Part shown: positions 26,201-35,471 of the stretch, in pieces
Layout: every line of letters begins with the position of its first letter
Position numbering within the stretch: position 1 is the stretch's first letter
Source: Caballeronia turbans
Lineage (GTDB): Bacteria; Pseudomonadota; Gammaproteobacteria; Burkholderiales; Burkholderiaceae
DNA length: 64,000 nt
Direction of reading: 5' to 3'
Assembly: GCA_001544655.2 (NCBI GenBank)
Contig: FCOD02000004.1
Span: forward strand, 186,001 to 250,000
Notes under the pieces: generated by a model
The model's database searches: none
Seen by the model: only the letters and a program-made list of their open reading frames with translations
Told to the model about the DNA's origin: nothing
Made by a program: the position numbers and the translations under genes

Positions 26201-27082
26201 ATGACCACTTCCTCTTCACGCCGCCGTGCCGCCTTTCGCGAACGGGTGAACGCACGCAGCGCCCTGCTCTTGCCCGGCGCATTCAATGCAATGAGCGCGC
26301 GCGTCGCGGCCGATCTGGGTTTCGAAGCGATCTACATCACCGGCGCGGGCGTGACGAACATGTCGCTCGGCATGCCGGATCTCGGCTTCATCGGCCTCGC
26401 GGAAATCGCGGAGCATACGTCGCGCATTCGCGATGCCGTGGACGTGCCGCTCATCGTCGATGCGGATACGGGCTTCGGCAACGCGCTCAACGTGCGTCAT
26501 ACGGTGCGCACGCTGGAACGCGCGGGCGCCGATGCAATTCAACTCGAAGATCAGGTAACGCCGAAGAAATGCGGCCATTTCGCGGGCAAGGCCGTGATCT
26601 CGACGAATGAAATGACAGGCAAGATACGCGCGGCGGTGGATGCGCGCGAAGATGATAACTTTCTGATCATCGCACGCACCGATGCATGCGCGGTGGAAGG
26701 CTTCGATGCGGCGATCGAACGCGCGCGTGCATTCGTCGAAGCGGGCGCCGACATTCTATTTGTCGAAGCTATCGAAACCCCGGAGCAAATCGCCTCGCTT
26801 CCCAAGCTGCTCGATGCACCGCAACTCATCAACATCGTAATCGGCGGCAAGACGCCCGTGACGGATCAGGCAGATCTTGCGCGGATGGGCTTCAGTCTCG
26901 TGCTCTATGCGAATGCAGCATTGCAAAGCGCCGTGCGCGGCATGCAGACTGCGCTCGGCGCATTGAAATCGCAGGGACGGCTCGATGAAGATCCGGCAGT
27001 CGTCGCGCCGTTCGCCGAACGTCAACGGCTCGTGAACAAGCCGCTCTTCGATGAACTCGACCGCAAATACGCCGCGGACTGA
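26201..27082 (+). CDS. Isocitrate lyase/PEP mutase superfamily C-C lyase
   Basis: A 293-residue TIM-barrel enzyme. The signature KKCGHF (122-127) is the catalytic loop of 2-methylisocitrate lyase and related lyases. D87 and D89 (IVDADTGFGN) and E116/D117 (QLEDQ) coordinate Mg. It cleaves a 2-hydroxy-acid C-C bond or decarboxylates oxaloacetate-like acids, releasing pyruvate, glyoxylate or similar. Substrate undetermined; it lacks the extra segment of true isocitrate lyase. It lies 96 bases downstream of the amidohydrolase and is followed by a hairpin. Confidence 0.88.
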   Translation: MTTSSSRRRAAFRERVNARSALLLPGAFNAMSARVAADLGFEAIYITGAGVTNMSLGMPDLGFIGLAEIAEHTSRIRDAVDVPLIVDADTGFGNALNVRHTVRTLERAGADAIQLEDQVTPKKCGHFAGKAVISTNEMTGKIRAAVDAREDDNFLIIARTDACAVEGFDAAIERARAFVEAGADILFVEAIETPEQIASLPKLLDAPQLINIVIGGKTPVTDQADLARMGFSLVLYANAALQSAVRGMQTALGALKSQGRLDEDPAVVAPFAERQRLVNKPLFDELDRKYAAD

Positions 27083-27090
27083 ATCCTTCG

Positions 27091-27120
27091 CCTGAAGCGG
27101 CCATGAAAGACCGCTTCGGG
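27091..27120. terminator. Hairpin between convergent genes
   Basis: CCTGAAGCGG / CCGCTTCGGG forms a 10-bp stem (one wobble) around a 10-base loop between the lyase gene and the DUF4148 gene. Without a good T-run it may be a bidirectional terminator of moderate strength. Confidence 0.5.
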
Positions 27121-27130
27121 CATTCACGCC

Positions 27131-27430
27131 TCAGCGCGAGTACATCGCATTCCAGTCCGATTGCGATACGCGTGCACCCCCCGATTGCGACGTGCCGTTA
27201 GCGGCGCCACCATAAGCCGTCGCGCCCTCGCGTGCTGCGAGTTTCGCTTCGGCTGCCTGGATCGCTTCCGGATAATGCGCCTGATCGCCGTCGCCCGCGT
27301 GATAACCGACGCTCTGCAATTCTGCGAGTTCGGCACGAACTTGCGCCCGAGTGATTTGGCTTTGGGCGAACGAAGCGACGGGAATGACGAGAGCGGTTGC
27401 GACGATGGCTGCGCGAATGATCGACTTCAT
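27131..27430 (-). CDS. DUF4148 family exported protein
   Basis: A 99-residue precursor with a clear signal peptide (MKSIIRAAIVATALVIPVASFAQS). The mature part ITRAQVRAELAELQSVGYHAG is the DUF4148 consensus, a small periplasmic family expanded in Burkholderiaceae. GGAG lies eight bases before the ATG. Function unknown; often linked with stress or stationary phase, not shown here. It converges on the lyase gene. Confidence 0.88.
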   Translation of the reverse strand: MKSIIRAAIVATALVIPVASFAQSQITRAQVRAELAELQSVGYHAGDGDQAHYPEAIQAAEAKLAAREGATAYGGAANGTSQSGGARVSQSDWNAMYSR

Positions 27431-27691
27431 GATGAAACTCCAGTGTTATGAGGTGCCTGGCTTCGAACGCGGTGTCGTTCGAAAGCAGTGATAGCAGTCT
27501 ATGACGCTGGTTATTCCGGGTTAACCCCTAGCACAGGAAAGCACCTTTCCCGGAAACACGCAGAATCGACAGCGCGAGTCGCACGGGGCATTAACGCCCG
27601 AGAATTTGTTATGCTGGCCGCCGGACTGAACGCACATGCGCGTTGCGTTCGCCTCATGGCGCAAAGCGCCCGTCAAACACTGGAGATACAG

Positions 27692-27985
27692 ATGGCAAAA
27701 GGATATTGGGTCAGCGTGTACAAGAAGATCATGAAGCCCGAGCAGGCCGCCGAATACGCGAAGATCGCAACTCAAGCCATCGCGGAAGGCGGTGGCCGTC
27801 CGCTCGTCCGCGGCGTCGCGGCGATGGTGCAAGGCGAAGGCGTCATCGAGCGCACGGTGGTCATCGAATTCGATTCGCTCGATGCAGCCGTCGCCGCCTA
27901 TAACAGCGCGACCTATCAGCACGCACTGGAAGTACTTGGCGATTCCGTCGTGCGCGATTTCCGCATCGTCGAAGGTGCCGCATAA
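27692..27985 (+). CDS. DUF1330 family protein
   Basis: A 97-residue dimeric ferredoxin-like alpha+beta barrel protein. AKGYWVSVYKKIMKPEQ and TVVIEFDSLDAAVAAYNS are the usual DUF1330 strands. ATG 27692 follows TGGAGAT; the frame continues upstream to 27488 without domain support. The family has no established biochemical activity. It converges on a HAD-like dehalogenase gene with 29 bases between stops. Confidence 0.85.
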   Translation: MAKGYWVSVYKKIMKPEQAAEYAKIATQAIAEGGGRPLVRGVAAMVQGEGVIERTVVIEFDSLDAAVAAYNSATYQHALEVLGDSVVRDFRIVEGAA

Positions 27986-28014
27986 CATCCCTTACAGGCC
28001 GATGCTTGCGGCGC

Positions 28015-28737
28015 TCAGGCGCCCACGGCGTCGGCCAGTTCGTTCATGTCGTTCGCGACGACATCCCAATCGCTCTCAGCTTCCAAATCGACTGACTGAC
28101 CCGGGCCGCGCTCATACGGACGCGAGACGAACGCAGTGCGCAAGCCGCACTTTCTTGCCGCTGCGAGATCGTCGTTATGCGCGGCGACGAGGCAGACTTC
28201 TTCTGGCTTCAGCATCAAAACGTCTGCGGTGCGCAGATAAGCCTGCGGATCGGGCTTGTAAATCTGCGCGATCTCCGCGCCGAGAATCGCATCCCAGGGC
28301 AAGCCTGCGCGCTTCGCCATATCCACCATCAGCCTGATATTGCCGTTCGAAAGCGGCGCAATGATATGGCGTGCCTTGAGCCGTTGCAAACCCGCGATCG
28401 AATCGGGCCACGGATCGAGTCGATGCCACGCGAGGTTCAGTTCGTCCAGCGCCTCCGAAGGAACCGCTTCAGGATTGATGCCAAATTCCGGCAGGAGGTC
28501 CACGAGATTCTCGCGATGCAGCACATCGAGCCGCACGAACGATCGCTCGCCGCTGATGATCTTGCGCATCGCGGGCACGTAGCGGCTGCGCCATGCATCC
28601 GCGAAGGCCTCAGGCTTCAAGCCGGTCGCGCCGTAGCGCTGCAGGAACGGCGCGGCCTCGCGGGCAATCCCGCCGCGCCAGTCCACGACGGTTCCGAATA
28701 CATCGAATACGAATGCCTTTACGTTTTGCAAGCTCAT
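28015..28737 (-). CDS. Haloacid dehalogenase type II (HAD superfamily)
   Basis: A 240-residue enzyme hydrolysing 2-haloacids or acting on related small acids. Motif I FDVFGTVVDW (nucleophile D12), motif II PLSNGN, motif III Lys in QIYKPDPQAY, and motif IV VAAHNDDLAAA are all present. The VAAHN(D/W) motif and SNGN match L-2-haloacid dehalogenases rather than phosphatases. Cytosolic. The true substrate may be non-halogenated. The upstream SDR and tautomerase genes run divergently. Confidence 0.88.
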   Translation of the reverse strand: MSLQNVKAFVFDVFGTVVDWRGGIAREAAPFLQRYGATGLKPEAFADAWRSRYVPAMRKIISGERSFVRLDVLHRENLVDLLPEFGINPEAVPSEALDELNLAWHRLDPWPDSIAGLQRLKARHIIAPLSNGNIRLMVDMAKRAGLPWDAILGAEIAQIYKPDPQAYLRTADVLMLKPEEVCLVAAHNDDLAAARKCGLRTAFVSRPYERGPGQSVDLEAESDWDVVANDMNELADAVGA

Positions 28738-28921
28738 GTCATTGCTCCCGTTGAGTCATTCATCTGATCGATTTCTCCTGCGATGCATTTGTTCCTCGCG
28801 CGCAAGACTGATTGTCCACCGCGTGTGTACGCAACGAATCTCGAAGAGCCTACATTACAAGCCATCGGAGCCTTCGGTCCGATCCGCAACAGGCCCACAT
28901 CAACATCTATCGAGGTTCATC

Positions 28922-29632
28922 ATGAGCAACGCAAACAAAGTCGCTATCGTCACCGGCGCGTCGCAAGGCATCGGCGCTGAAATCGTCAATGCCTTTCGCG
29001 CGCAAGGTTATCGCGTCGTCGCAACCGCCCGTTCCATTCGGCAGCCGGACGATCCGAACGTCGTGGCTGTCGCGGGCGATATCGGCGATCGCGCCACCGC
29101 GCAACGCGTCGTCGATGCGGCGATCGCCAAGTTCGGCCGCATCGATACGCTCGTCAACAACGCGGGCATCTTCATCGCCAAACCCTTCACGCAATATACG
29201 CAGGAAGACTATGCGGCCGTCCTGAACGTGAATCTGAACGGCTTCTTCCATGTCACTCAACTCGCCATCGAGCAAATGGAGAAGAACAAGAGCGGGCATA
29301 TCGTCAGCATCACGACGACGCTCGCCGATCATGCGGTAAGCGGCGTGCCTTCGGTGCTGGCGTCGCTGACGAAGGGCGGCCTGAATTCTGCGACGAAGTC
29401 CCTCGCCATCGAATATGCGAAGTCCGGCATTCGCGCGAATGCAGTGTCTCCCGGCATCATCAAGTCGCCGATGCACGCGCCCGAAACGCACGAAGCACTC
29501 GGCGCTCTGCATCCGATGGGACACATGGGCGAAATGAGCGACATCGTGAACGCCGTTCTGTATCTTGATTCCGCGCCGTTCGTGACGGGTGAGATCCTGC
29601 ACGTCGACGGCGGCCAAAGCGCGGGACATTGA
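28922..29632 (+). CDS. SDR-fold protein lacking the catalytic tyrosine
   Basis: A 236-residue short-chain dehydrogenase/reductase. The NAD(P) site TGASQGIG and NNAG motif are intact. The YxxxK site reads A147-S-L-T-K151: lysine is present but tyrosine is replaced by alanine, and the usual catalytic serine region is SITTTL. The protein may therefore have an altered mechanism, or be a regulatory or binding protein. The start follows a GAGG site within CGAGGTTCATC. A tautomerase gene follows 69 bases downstream. Confidence 0.85.
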   Translation: MSNANKVAIVTGASQGIGAEIVNAFRAQGYRVVATARSIRQPDDPNVVAVAGDIGDRATAQRVVDAAIAKFGRIDTLVNNAGIFIAKPFTQYTQEDYAAVLNVNLNGFFHVTQLAIEQMEKNKSGHIVSITTTLADHAVSGVPSVLASLTKGGLNSATKSLAIEYAKSGIRANAVSPGIIKSPMHAPETHEALGALHPMGHMGEMSDIVNAVLYLDSAPFVTGEILHVDGGQSAGH

Positions 29633-29653
29633 TCGATCCTTCACCGGTTGTGT

Positions 29654-29685
29654 ATGCGCCCTTCGCGGGCGCGTCGCTGTTTTTC
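29654..29685 (+). terminator. Intrinsic terminator or attenuator between the SDR and tautomerase genes
   Basis: Stem GCGCCC / GGGCGC (extendable to eight pairs with a wobble), loop TTCGC, followed within ten bases by TTTTT. It sits 22 bases after the SDR stop. Confidence 0.5.
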
Positions 29686-29701
29686 ACTCAAGGAGATCGC
29701 C

Positions 29702-29938
29702 ATGCCGATGGTTACGATTCAGGTGACACGCGAAGGCAACAAGGCAGGCACGAACGCCGTCACCGCCGACGAGAAAGCGCAACTCATCGAAGGTGTCAGC
29801 CAGTTGTTGCTCGACGTGTTGAACAAACCGCTCGACTCTACGTTCGTCGTGATCCAGGAAGTCGACATGGAGAACTGGGGCGTGGGCGGCGTGCCGGTGC
29901 AGGAATATCGGCGGCGGAAGCAGGAAAAGGAAAGTTGA
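29702..29938 (+). CDS. 4-oxalocrotonate-tautomerase-like protein
   Basis: A 78-residue small tautomerase. After Met removal the N-terminal Pro is the catalytic base of the family. The sequence MPMVTIQVT, the STFVVIQEVDMENWGVGG strand-loop and the short length match the 4-OT family, which normally forms hexamers or dimers. It catalyses keto-enol or related isomerisation; the substrate is unknown. Possible substrate link to the SDR upstream. GGAGATC precedes the ATG. Confidence 0.85.
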   Translation: MPMVTIQVTREGNKAGTNAVTADEKAQLIEGVSQLLLDVLNKPLDSTFVVIQEVDMENWGVGGVPVQEYRRRKQEKES

Positions 29939-29954
29939 CGTGCATTGTTATGCA

Positions 29955-29986
29955 GGCATCGCCGCATGAAGAGCCGCGGCGATGCC
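29955..29986. terminator. Bidirectional hairpin between tautomerase and trehalase genes
   Basis: A perfect 11-bp stem GGCATCGCCGC / GCGGCGATGCC with a 10-base loop lies in the 62-base gap between convergent genes. Strong hairpin; T-runs are weak on both sides. Confidence 0.55.
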
Positions 29987-30000
29987 GTCGTTTCGCTGTC

Positions 30001-31650
30001 TTATTGCCCCGGCGCGTAGAGGTCGAGTAGCTTGAGCGTGACGCCGTTGGTCCATCCGAAGCCATCTTGCAGCGGATATTCGCCGCCTCCGCCGCCGCCC
30101 GTTCCCTCGCCTTCGACGATGTATTTCTCGACGAGCTTCTGCTGCGTCTTGTAGACGTTATTCACGTCGGCAAGAAAGCGCGTACCGATCTGCTGCGCGA
30201 GATCGCTGCGCCCATATCGCTTCAAGCCTTGCACCGCGATCCAGTGCAATGGCGCCCATCCGTTCGGCGCATCCCACTGTTGCGTCGTGTTGTAAGTGGT
30301 CGTCGTGAGGCCGCCGGGCTTCAGCAACATCGCTTCGACCGTCTCTGCTGTCTTGTGCGCACGATCCGGCCACGCCGCATTCGCGAAGAGCGGATAAAGC
30401 ATCGCCGCTGATGGATTATTGCGCGGTTGCCCGAGCTTCCAGTCGTAATCGCCGTAATAGCCGTTCTTGTTCCAGAGATACTTGTTGATGGCGATCGCGC
30501 GCTTGGCCGCGCGCCCGATGTACTCGCCGACGCATCCGAAATCGCGCGCCTCGCCGCAACCGATCGCGATGCTCGTTTCGAGGTGGAACATCAGGCTATT
30601 CAGATCGACGGGAATGATCGATGTCGTGCGGATCGTCGCGAGCGTCGTGTTGTCGCCGAACCAGCGCGAGCTGAAGTCCCAGCCGCTCTCGGCTGCCGCG
30701 CGCAGATCGCGATACACCTCGTTCGCCGGACGGCTCGTGACCTGTTTGGCGGTGGCTACATCTTCCGAGTAAGACTCGTCACGCGGCGTGTCGCGTTCGT
30801 CCCAATAGCGATTGAGCACGGTCTTGTCGGGCAGCATCACGACGTTGCGCACCGCACCGCCCGGCTGCAGCGTATTCGCGCCTTGCATCCAGTAGCTATG
30901 CTCCTTGCGCAATTGTGGCAAATACTTCTGATAAACCCGGCCGCCTTCTTTGTGCGCGGCAAGTTCGACCATATACGAGAAGAACGGCGGTTGCGACCGG
31001 CTTACATAGTACGTGCGATTGCCATTTGGAATATGTCCGATCGTATCGATCAGATACGCGAAGTTATCGAGCATGTCGTCGACGAGATCTTCGCGGCCGG
31101 CCTCCTGAAGGCCGAGCATCGTGAAATACGTGTCCCAGTAATAGCCCTCGCGAAAGCGCCCGCCCGGCACCACATATTGCTTGGGCATCGGAATCAGTGA
31201 GCTATTCGGCGGCACGTTGGCGGTGGTCGTCAAACGCGTGAGTTCGGGCCACAGCCAGTCGATATGTTCTCGCAATGTCTGATTCGGCGGCGGCGTGATG
31301 ACCTGATCCGTCGGAGGCGTGAAGTACTGCCCGACGAAGTTCTTGAGCGAAAAGCCCGGCACCGACATCTGCTGATGATAGGCCTGCACGATCTGCGCGG
31401 GATCGATCTTCGGTACCGCATCGACGAAGGTTTTTTGATCGGGATAGATGCCCTGCGTCTGCACGGCGACGAAAAGATCGCCGTATAACTCGCTCGGCGG
31501 AGGCGGCAGCGTATAACCGGTTTGCGCGTCCGCATACGCGAGGTTCGCAGCCGCGCTCATGACGAGCCAGCCGCATAACGCTGTGCGTGCCTTGAACTGG
31601 AAACGCCGCGACGCCTCGTGCGCCGCGCGATACGATGACAGTGCGATCAT
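30001..31650 (-). CDS. treA: Periplasmic alpha,alpha-trehalase (glycoside hydrolase family 37)
   Basis: A 549-residue enzyme hydrolysing trehalose to two glucoses. Both family signatures are present: [15 protein letters not shown] and [10 protein letters not shown], plus the acidic catalytic regions [10 protein letters not shown] and, near the end, the glycine-rich [13 protein letters not shown] followed by [11 protein letters not shown]. The N-terminal hydrophobic segment ending near AYADA resembles a signal peptide, so it acts in the periplasm. The gene is isolated, with an AraC gene 145 bases upstream. Confidence 0.93.
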   Translation of the reverse strand: MIALSSYRAAHEASRRFQFKARTALCGWLVMSAAANLAYADAQTGYTLPPPPSELYGDLFVAVQTQGIYPDQKTFVDAVPKIDPAQIVQAYHQQMSVPGFSLKNFVGQYFTPPTDQVITPPPNQTLREHIDWLWPELTRLTTTANVPPNSSLIPMPKQYVVPGGRFREGYYWDTYFTMLGLQEAGREDLVDDMLDNFAYLIDTIGHIPNGNRTYYVSRSQPPFFSYMVELAAHKEGGRVYQKYLPQLRKEHSYWMQGANTLQPGGAVRNVVMLPDKTVLNRYWDERDTPRDESYSEDVATAKQVTSRPANEVYRDLRAAAESGWDFSSRWFGDNTTLATIRTTSIIPVDLNSLMFHLETSIAIGCGEARDFGCVGEYIGRAAKRAIAINKYLWNKNGYYGDYDWKLGQPRNNPSAAMLYPLFANAAWPDRAHKTAETVEAMLLKPGGLTTTTYNTTQQWDAPNGWAPLHWIAVQGLKRYGRSDLAQQIGTRFLADVNNVYKTQQKLVEKYIVEGEGTGGGGGGEYPLQDGFGWTNGVTLKLLDLYAPGQ

Positions 31651-31795
31651 GCTCCCTCCTCATCAGGATGAGTGAACCGGACTGGTCTCGCTCGTGCCGT
31701 TCTTGTTTTGACTGAATCACAGCACGGCGAAGCATCGCATGCTTGCACCGCGGTGGCAACCCTCCGGGATTGGGGCGACGCCGCTATTGCGTCGG

Positions 31796-32689
31796 CTATT
31801 GAATGGCGAGCGCCTTATGCGCCTGAGCCTGAAACTGCGTCGGCGTGACGCCGGTCTGCTTGCGGAAATAACGGCTGAAATAGGCGATATCGGCAAAGCC
31901 CAATCCATGCGCGATCTGCTTGACCGACATGCTCGAATAAACGAGATCGCGCTGCGCCTCACGCACGAGATGCTCGTTGATCATTGCAAGCGGCGAGCTC
32001 GATATTTCCTCGCGGCAAATACGTCCAAGCTGCGTGACGGTCATGCCGAGCCTTTGCGCATAGAAATCCACCGCGCGATGCTCGCGAAAGTGTGCGGCCA
32101 CCAGCTCCCTGAAGCGCCTGATCTGTTGCGCGCGTCTTTCCGTCGATGCGACGTTCGGCGCGGACGTGCTCTCGCATAGCCGCGAGACATGCACGAAAAG
32201 TGCAATCAGGAGCGACATGCCCGCCGCCATGTGCCCGCGGTTCGTCGCGCGAAATTCCTTTTCCAGCAATTCGACGATCGTCATGAATGCGCTTTCCTTG
32301 ACGGACTGCGCGCTCACACGGGAGAGGCCCGCGCGCTGCAGCACCGGAATGAGCCCCGGGGCTGCGATCGATGCGAGGGCCTCGATCGATCTTTGCGCGA
32401 CGGTAACAACGAGACCATCGACGTTCGGCGCGAAGTTGAATCCATGCACCGTTTGCGCGGGCAGCACGATGACGCAGGGCGGCAAGATATCGATCACGCT
32501 GTTCTCGATCAGCACTTGCCCGCCGCCGCCGCGAATGTACAGAAATTGCAAGAGCGCGTCGTGACGATGCGCGTCGATATGCCAGTCGTTCGGCGCGCTG
32601 CGCTCGGCGATCCACTCGAAATTGAACGCGTCATACCACGGCGGGCGCGCCGACTCTCCATACAGGTTGTAGTTAGGGATTTTCCTCAT
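31796..32689 (-). CDS. AraC-family activator, HpaA/PobR type
   Basis: A 297-residue regulator. An N-terminal cupin-like sensor (HIDAHRHDALLQFLYIRGGGG, VLPAQTVHGF) is followed by the double helix-turn-helix of AraC (VDFYAQRLGMTVTQLGRICRE; SVKQIAHGLGFADIAYFSRYFRKQTGVTP). The opening IPNYNLYGE is the one I know from activators of 4-hydroxyphenylacetate and 4-hydroxybenzoate genes. It is divergent from the SDR gene at 32826 and likely activates that cluster in response to an aromatic or alicyclic acid. Start 32689 keeps the coding region out of the operator repeats. Confidence 0.88.
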   Translation of the reverse strand: MRKIPNYNLYGESARPPWYDAFNFEWIAERSAPNDWHIDAHRHDALLQFLYIRGGGGQVLIENSVIDILPPCVIVLPAQTVHGFNFAPNVDGLVVTVAQRSIEALASIAAPGLIPVLQRAGLSRVSAQSVKESAFMTIVELLEKEFRATNRGHMAAGMSLLIALFVHVSRLCESTSAPNVASTERRAQQIRRFRELVAAHFREHRAVDFYAQRLGMTVTQLGRICREEISSSPLAMINEHLVREAQRDLVYSSMSVKQIAHGLGFADIAYFSRYFRKQTGVTPTQFQAQAHKALAIQ

Positions 32690-32703
32690 GTCATGCGTCT
32701 CCT

Positions 32704-32755
32704 CATGCACAAATTGTCCTGTCGTCTGCTGCCTTTGTCCAATTTTTTGTGCATG
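32704..32755. promoter_or_regulatory. Candidate AraC operator: 21-bp-spaced direct repeats inside an inverted repeat
   Basis: Two TTGTCC copies start at 32714 and 32735, exactly 21 bases apart (two helical turns), typical of AraC half-sites. They are bracketed by a perfect 10-bp inverted repeat CATGCACAAA (32704-32713) / TTTGTGCATG (32746-32755). The element lies in the divergent gap between the AraC gene and the SDR gene. Confidence 0.5.
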
Positions 32756-32825
32756 ACCGTGAATATACTTTTTTCACAGGCAAGGCCATCGTCGCCTTCG
32801 CATCGAATGGACTCAGGAGACAAGC

Positions 32826-33665
32826 ATGACTAATCACCTCGCGCATGATCACAATACGCCGCATTGGCTCGGGCTCGAATCGAACGTGTGTGTGGTGACG
32901 GGTGCGGCGGGCGGCATAGGCCGCGCCATCGCATCGACATTCGCCGATGCGGGCGCTCGTCTCGCATTGCTGGATCGCGATGAAGCGGGCTGCATGGAAG
33001 TGGCCGACACGCTGCGCGCAAGCGGAGTCGATGCGCTTGCCATCGCGTGTGATATTGCCGATGCGGCGAGCGTGAACCGCGCGCGCGATCAGGTCGAGCG
33101 GAAGTTCGGTCATGTCGATGTGCTTGTGAACAACGCGGGCTTGTTGAGGGCGGGCGGCATCGAAGATATCGGCCTCGATGGGTGGAATGCGATGCTTGCC
33201 GTCAATCTCACCGGTTACATGTTATGCGCGCAGGCATTCGGTCGCGGCATGCTCGCGCGTGGCGCCGGCAGCATCGTGCATATCGCATCGGTGGCGGCAC
33301 ATCATCCGCAAACCTGGAGCGGCGCATATAGCCCGAGCAAGGCCGGCATCGCAATGCTGTCGCGTCAGATCGCCGCCGAATGGGGTGCGCGTGGCGTGCG
33401 CAGCAACACCGTGTGCCCCGGCATGATCCGCACGCCGCTCTCGAAAGCGTTCTATGAACAAGGCGATGTCGAAGCGCGCCGCAGCGCGATGACCGCGAGC
33501 AGGCGCATCGGCGAGCCGCGCGATATCGCCGAGGTAGTTGCATTTCTCGCGAGCCGGCGCGCGGCCTACGTGAACGGGGCGGAGCTTGCCGTCGATGGCG
33601 GCTTCGAATGCATGTTGATGGACCTCGTTCCGCGTCCCGGCTTCGAGGCGCCGCGCACCGCCTGA
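32826..33665 (+). CDS. SDR-family oxidoreductase
   Basis: A 279-residue classical SDR. TGAAGGIG (cofactor), NNAG, Ser in IASVA, and YSPSK give a complete active site. It probably oxidises a secondary alcohol to a ketone with NAD(P). Start 32826 follows AGGAGACAAGC. It is the first gene of a unit with the KstD-like flavoprotein 60 bases downstream, so a plausible role is to supply its ketone substrate. Confidence 0.9.
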   Translation: MTNHLAHDHNTPHWLGLESNVCVVTGAAGGIGRAIASTFADAGARLALLDRDEAGCMEVADTLRASGVDALAIACDIADAASVNRARDQVERKFGHVDVLVNNAGLLRAGGIEDIGLDGWNAMLAVNLTGYMLCAQAFGRGMLARGAGSIVHIASVAAHHPQTWSGAYSPSKAGIAMLSRQIAAEWGARGVRSNTVCPGMIRTPLSKAFYEQGDVEARRSAMTASRRIGEPRDIAEVVAFLASRRAAYVNGAELAVDGGFECMLMDLVPRPGFEAPRTA

Positions 33666-33725
33666 AACACGGCCTTTCATCTCACGGGTGCGCGACGCGC
33701 CCGCTTCCAATCAAAGGACTTCACC

Positions 33726-35471
33726 ATGACTACCGTAACGCGGTCGTCCGATCTCGCTTGCGATGTGCTCGTGATCGGCTCGGGCGCAGGCGGCCTTTCG
33801 ACGGCCATTACAGCGAAGAAACAAGGACTCGACGTGATCGTCGTCGAGAAGGAGGAATACTTCGGCGGCACGACCGCATTCTCCGGCGGCGTGCTGTGGA
33901 TTCCCGGTAATCGCCACGCGAAGGAAGCGGGTGTTCAGGATACGCGCGAAGCGGCGCTTCGGTACATGCGTGGCGAAACGGGCGCGATGTACGACAAAGC
34001 AGCCGTCGATGCATTTCTCGACAACGGCCCGCGCATGATTGAGTTCTTCGAGCGCGAGACGTCGGTGAAATTCCTGCCGACGCTTTACCCCGACTACCAT
34101 CCAGATGCGCCGGGCGGCGTCGACGTGGGTCGCTCCGTCGTCGCAAAGCCTTTCGATGCGCGCGAGCTGGGCAGGGACATCGCACGCCTGCGTCCGCCAC
34201 TCAAGACGATCACGTTCATCGGCATGATGTTCAATTCGTCGAGCGCGGATCTCAAGCACTTCTTCAACGCGACTAGATCGCTTGCGTCGGCGTGGTATGT
34301 CGCCAAGCGGCTCGCGAGCCATATCATGGAACTCGCGCTGCATAAGCGCGGCGTGCAGATCACGAGCGGCAATGCCCTCGCCGCGCGCCTCGCCAAGTCC
34401 GCACTCGATCTCGGCATTCCAATTCATACACGCACGGGCGCGAAGGAACTCAGTACGGTCAAGGGCCGCGTGACGGGCGCGATCGTGATGGCGAATGGAA
34501 GCGAAACGCGCATCACCGCGCGGCGTGGGGTCGTACTTGCGTGCGGCGGCTTCTCGCATGATGTCGCACGCATTGCAAAGGCGTATCCCCATGTGCGACG
34601 CGGCAGCGAGCATGTATCGCCGGTTCCCGCGGGCAATACCGGGGACGGCGCACGCATGGCCGAACGCGTGGGCGGCCGCGTCGATATCCGCTATCCGCAG
34701 CCCGCCGCGTGGATGCCCGTCTCGCGCGTGCCGCTGAAAGGCGGCAAATACGGCGTGTTTCCGCATCTGCTCGATCGCTACAAGCCGGGCGTGATCGGCG
34801 TGACGCGCGACGGCGTTCGTTTCACCAACGAATCGAACTCTTATCACGATGTCGGCGCGGCGATGATCGAAGCGTGCCGCGATGATAAAGAAACGTCGAT
34901 GTGGCTCGTCTGCGATCACAAGACGATTCGCAAATACGGTCTCGGTTTCGCGAAGCCCGCGCCGATTCCGCTCGGTCCTCATCTGAAGAGCGGCTATCTC
35001 GTCAAAGGCCGCACGCTTGCAGAACTCGCGCGGCGCGCAGGCATCGATGCAACTGCGCTGGAAGCCACCGTGCGCGACTACAACCGCGACGCCGTGGCAG
35101 GCCAGGACACCGCATTCGGCCGCGGCACGACTTCGTTCAACCGCTATCTCGGCGATCCCTCGCACAAGCCGAATCCTTGCGTCGCGCCCATCGGCGATGG
35201 CCCGTATTACGCGCTCAAGATCGTGATGGGCGACCTCGGCACGTTCGACGGAATCGCGACCAATCCTCACGGTCAGGTACTCAAAGGCAGCGAGCCGATT
35301 CCGGGGCTTTATGCCGTCGGCAACGATCGCGCGAGCGTCATGGGCGGCAACTATCCGGGCGCCGGCATCACGCTCGGCCCGATCATGACCTTCGGTTATC
35401 TCACCGGACTACATCTCGCGGGCCGCATCGACGAGCGCGCTAATTCCAGCGAATTGAGGAGCGCAGCATGA
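33726..35471 (+). CDS. FAD-dependent 3-ketosteroid-1-dehydrogenase-like oxidoreductase
   Basis: A 581-residue flavoprotein. The dinucleotide fold VIGSGAGGLSTAITAKKQG, then EKEEYFGGTTAFSGGVLWIPGN, and the C-terminal GNDRASVMGGNYPGAGITLG are signatures of the KstD family. In KstD the Tyr and Gly of YPGAG are catalytic, and both remain. Such enzymes desaturate a ring next to a ketone. Related proteins desaturate 4-oxocyclohexanecarboxylate. The substrate here is not known. It overlaps the NIPSNAP gene by ATGA. Confidence 0.88.
   Translation: MTTVTRSSDLACDVLVIGSGAGGLSTAITAKKQGLDVIVVEKEEYFGGTTAFSGGVLWIPGNRHAKEAGVQDTREAALRYMRGETGAMYDKAAVDAFLDNGPRMIEFFERETSVKFLPTLYPDYHPDAPGGVDVGRSVVAKPFDARELGRDIARLRPPLKTITFIGMMFNSSSADLKHFFNATRSLASAWYVAKRLASHIMELALHKRGVQITSGNALAARLAKSALDLGIPIHTRTGAKELSTVKGRVTGAIVMANGSETRITARRGVVLACGGFSHDVARIAKAYPHVRRGSEHVSPVPAGNTGDGARMAERVGGRVDIRYPQPAAWMPVSRVPLKGGKYGVFPHLLDRYKPGVIGVTRDGVRFTNESNSYHDVGAAMIEACRDDKETSMWLVCDHKTIRKYGLGFAKPAPIPLGPHLKSGYLVKGRTLAELARRAGIDATALEATVRDYNRDAVAGQDTAFGRGTTSFNRYLGDPSHKPNPCVAPIGDGPYYALKIVMGDLGTFDGIATNPHGQVLKGSEPIPGLYAVGNDRASVMGGNYPGAGITLGPIMTFGYLTGLHLAGRIDERANSSELRSAA

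Noticed and set aside
33711-35270. A 519-codon antisense frame over the KstD-like gene
   Set aside because: Composition is typical of a complement-strand shadow and the KstD motifs are all on the other strand.
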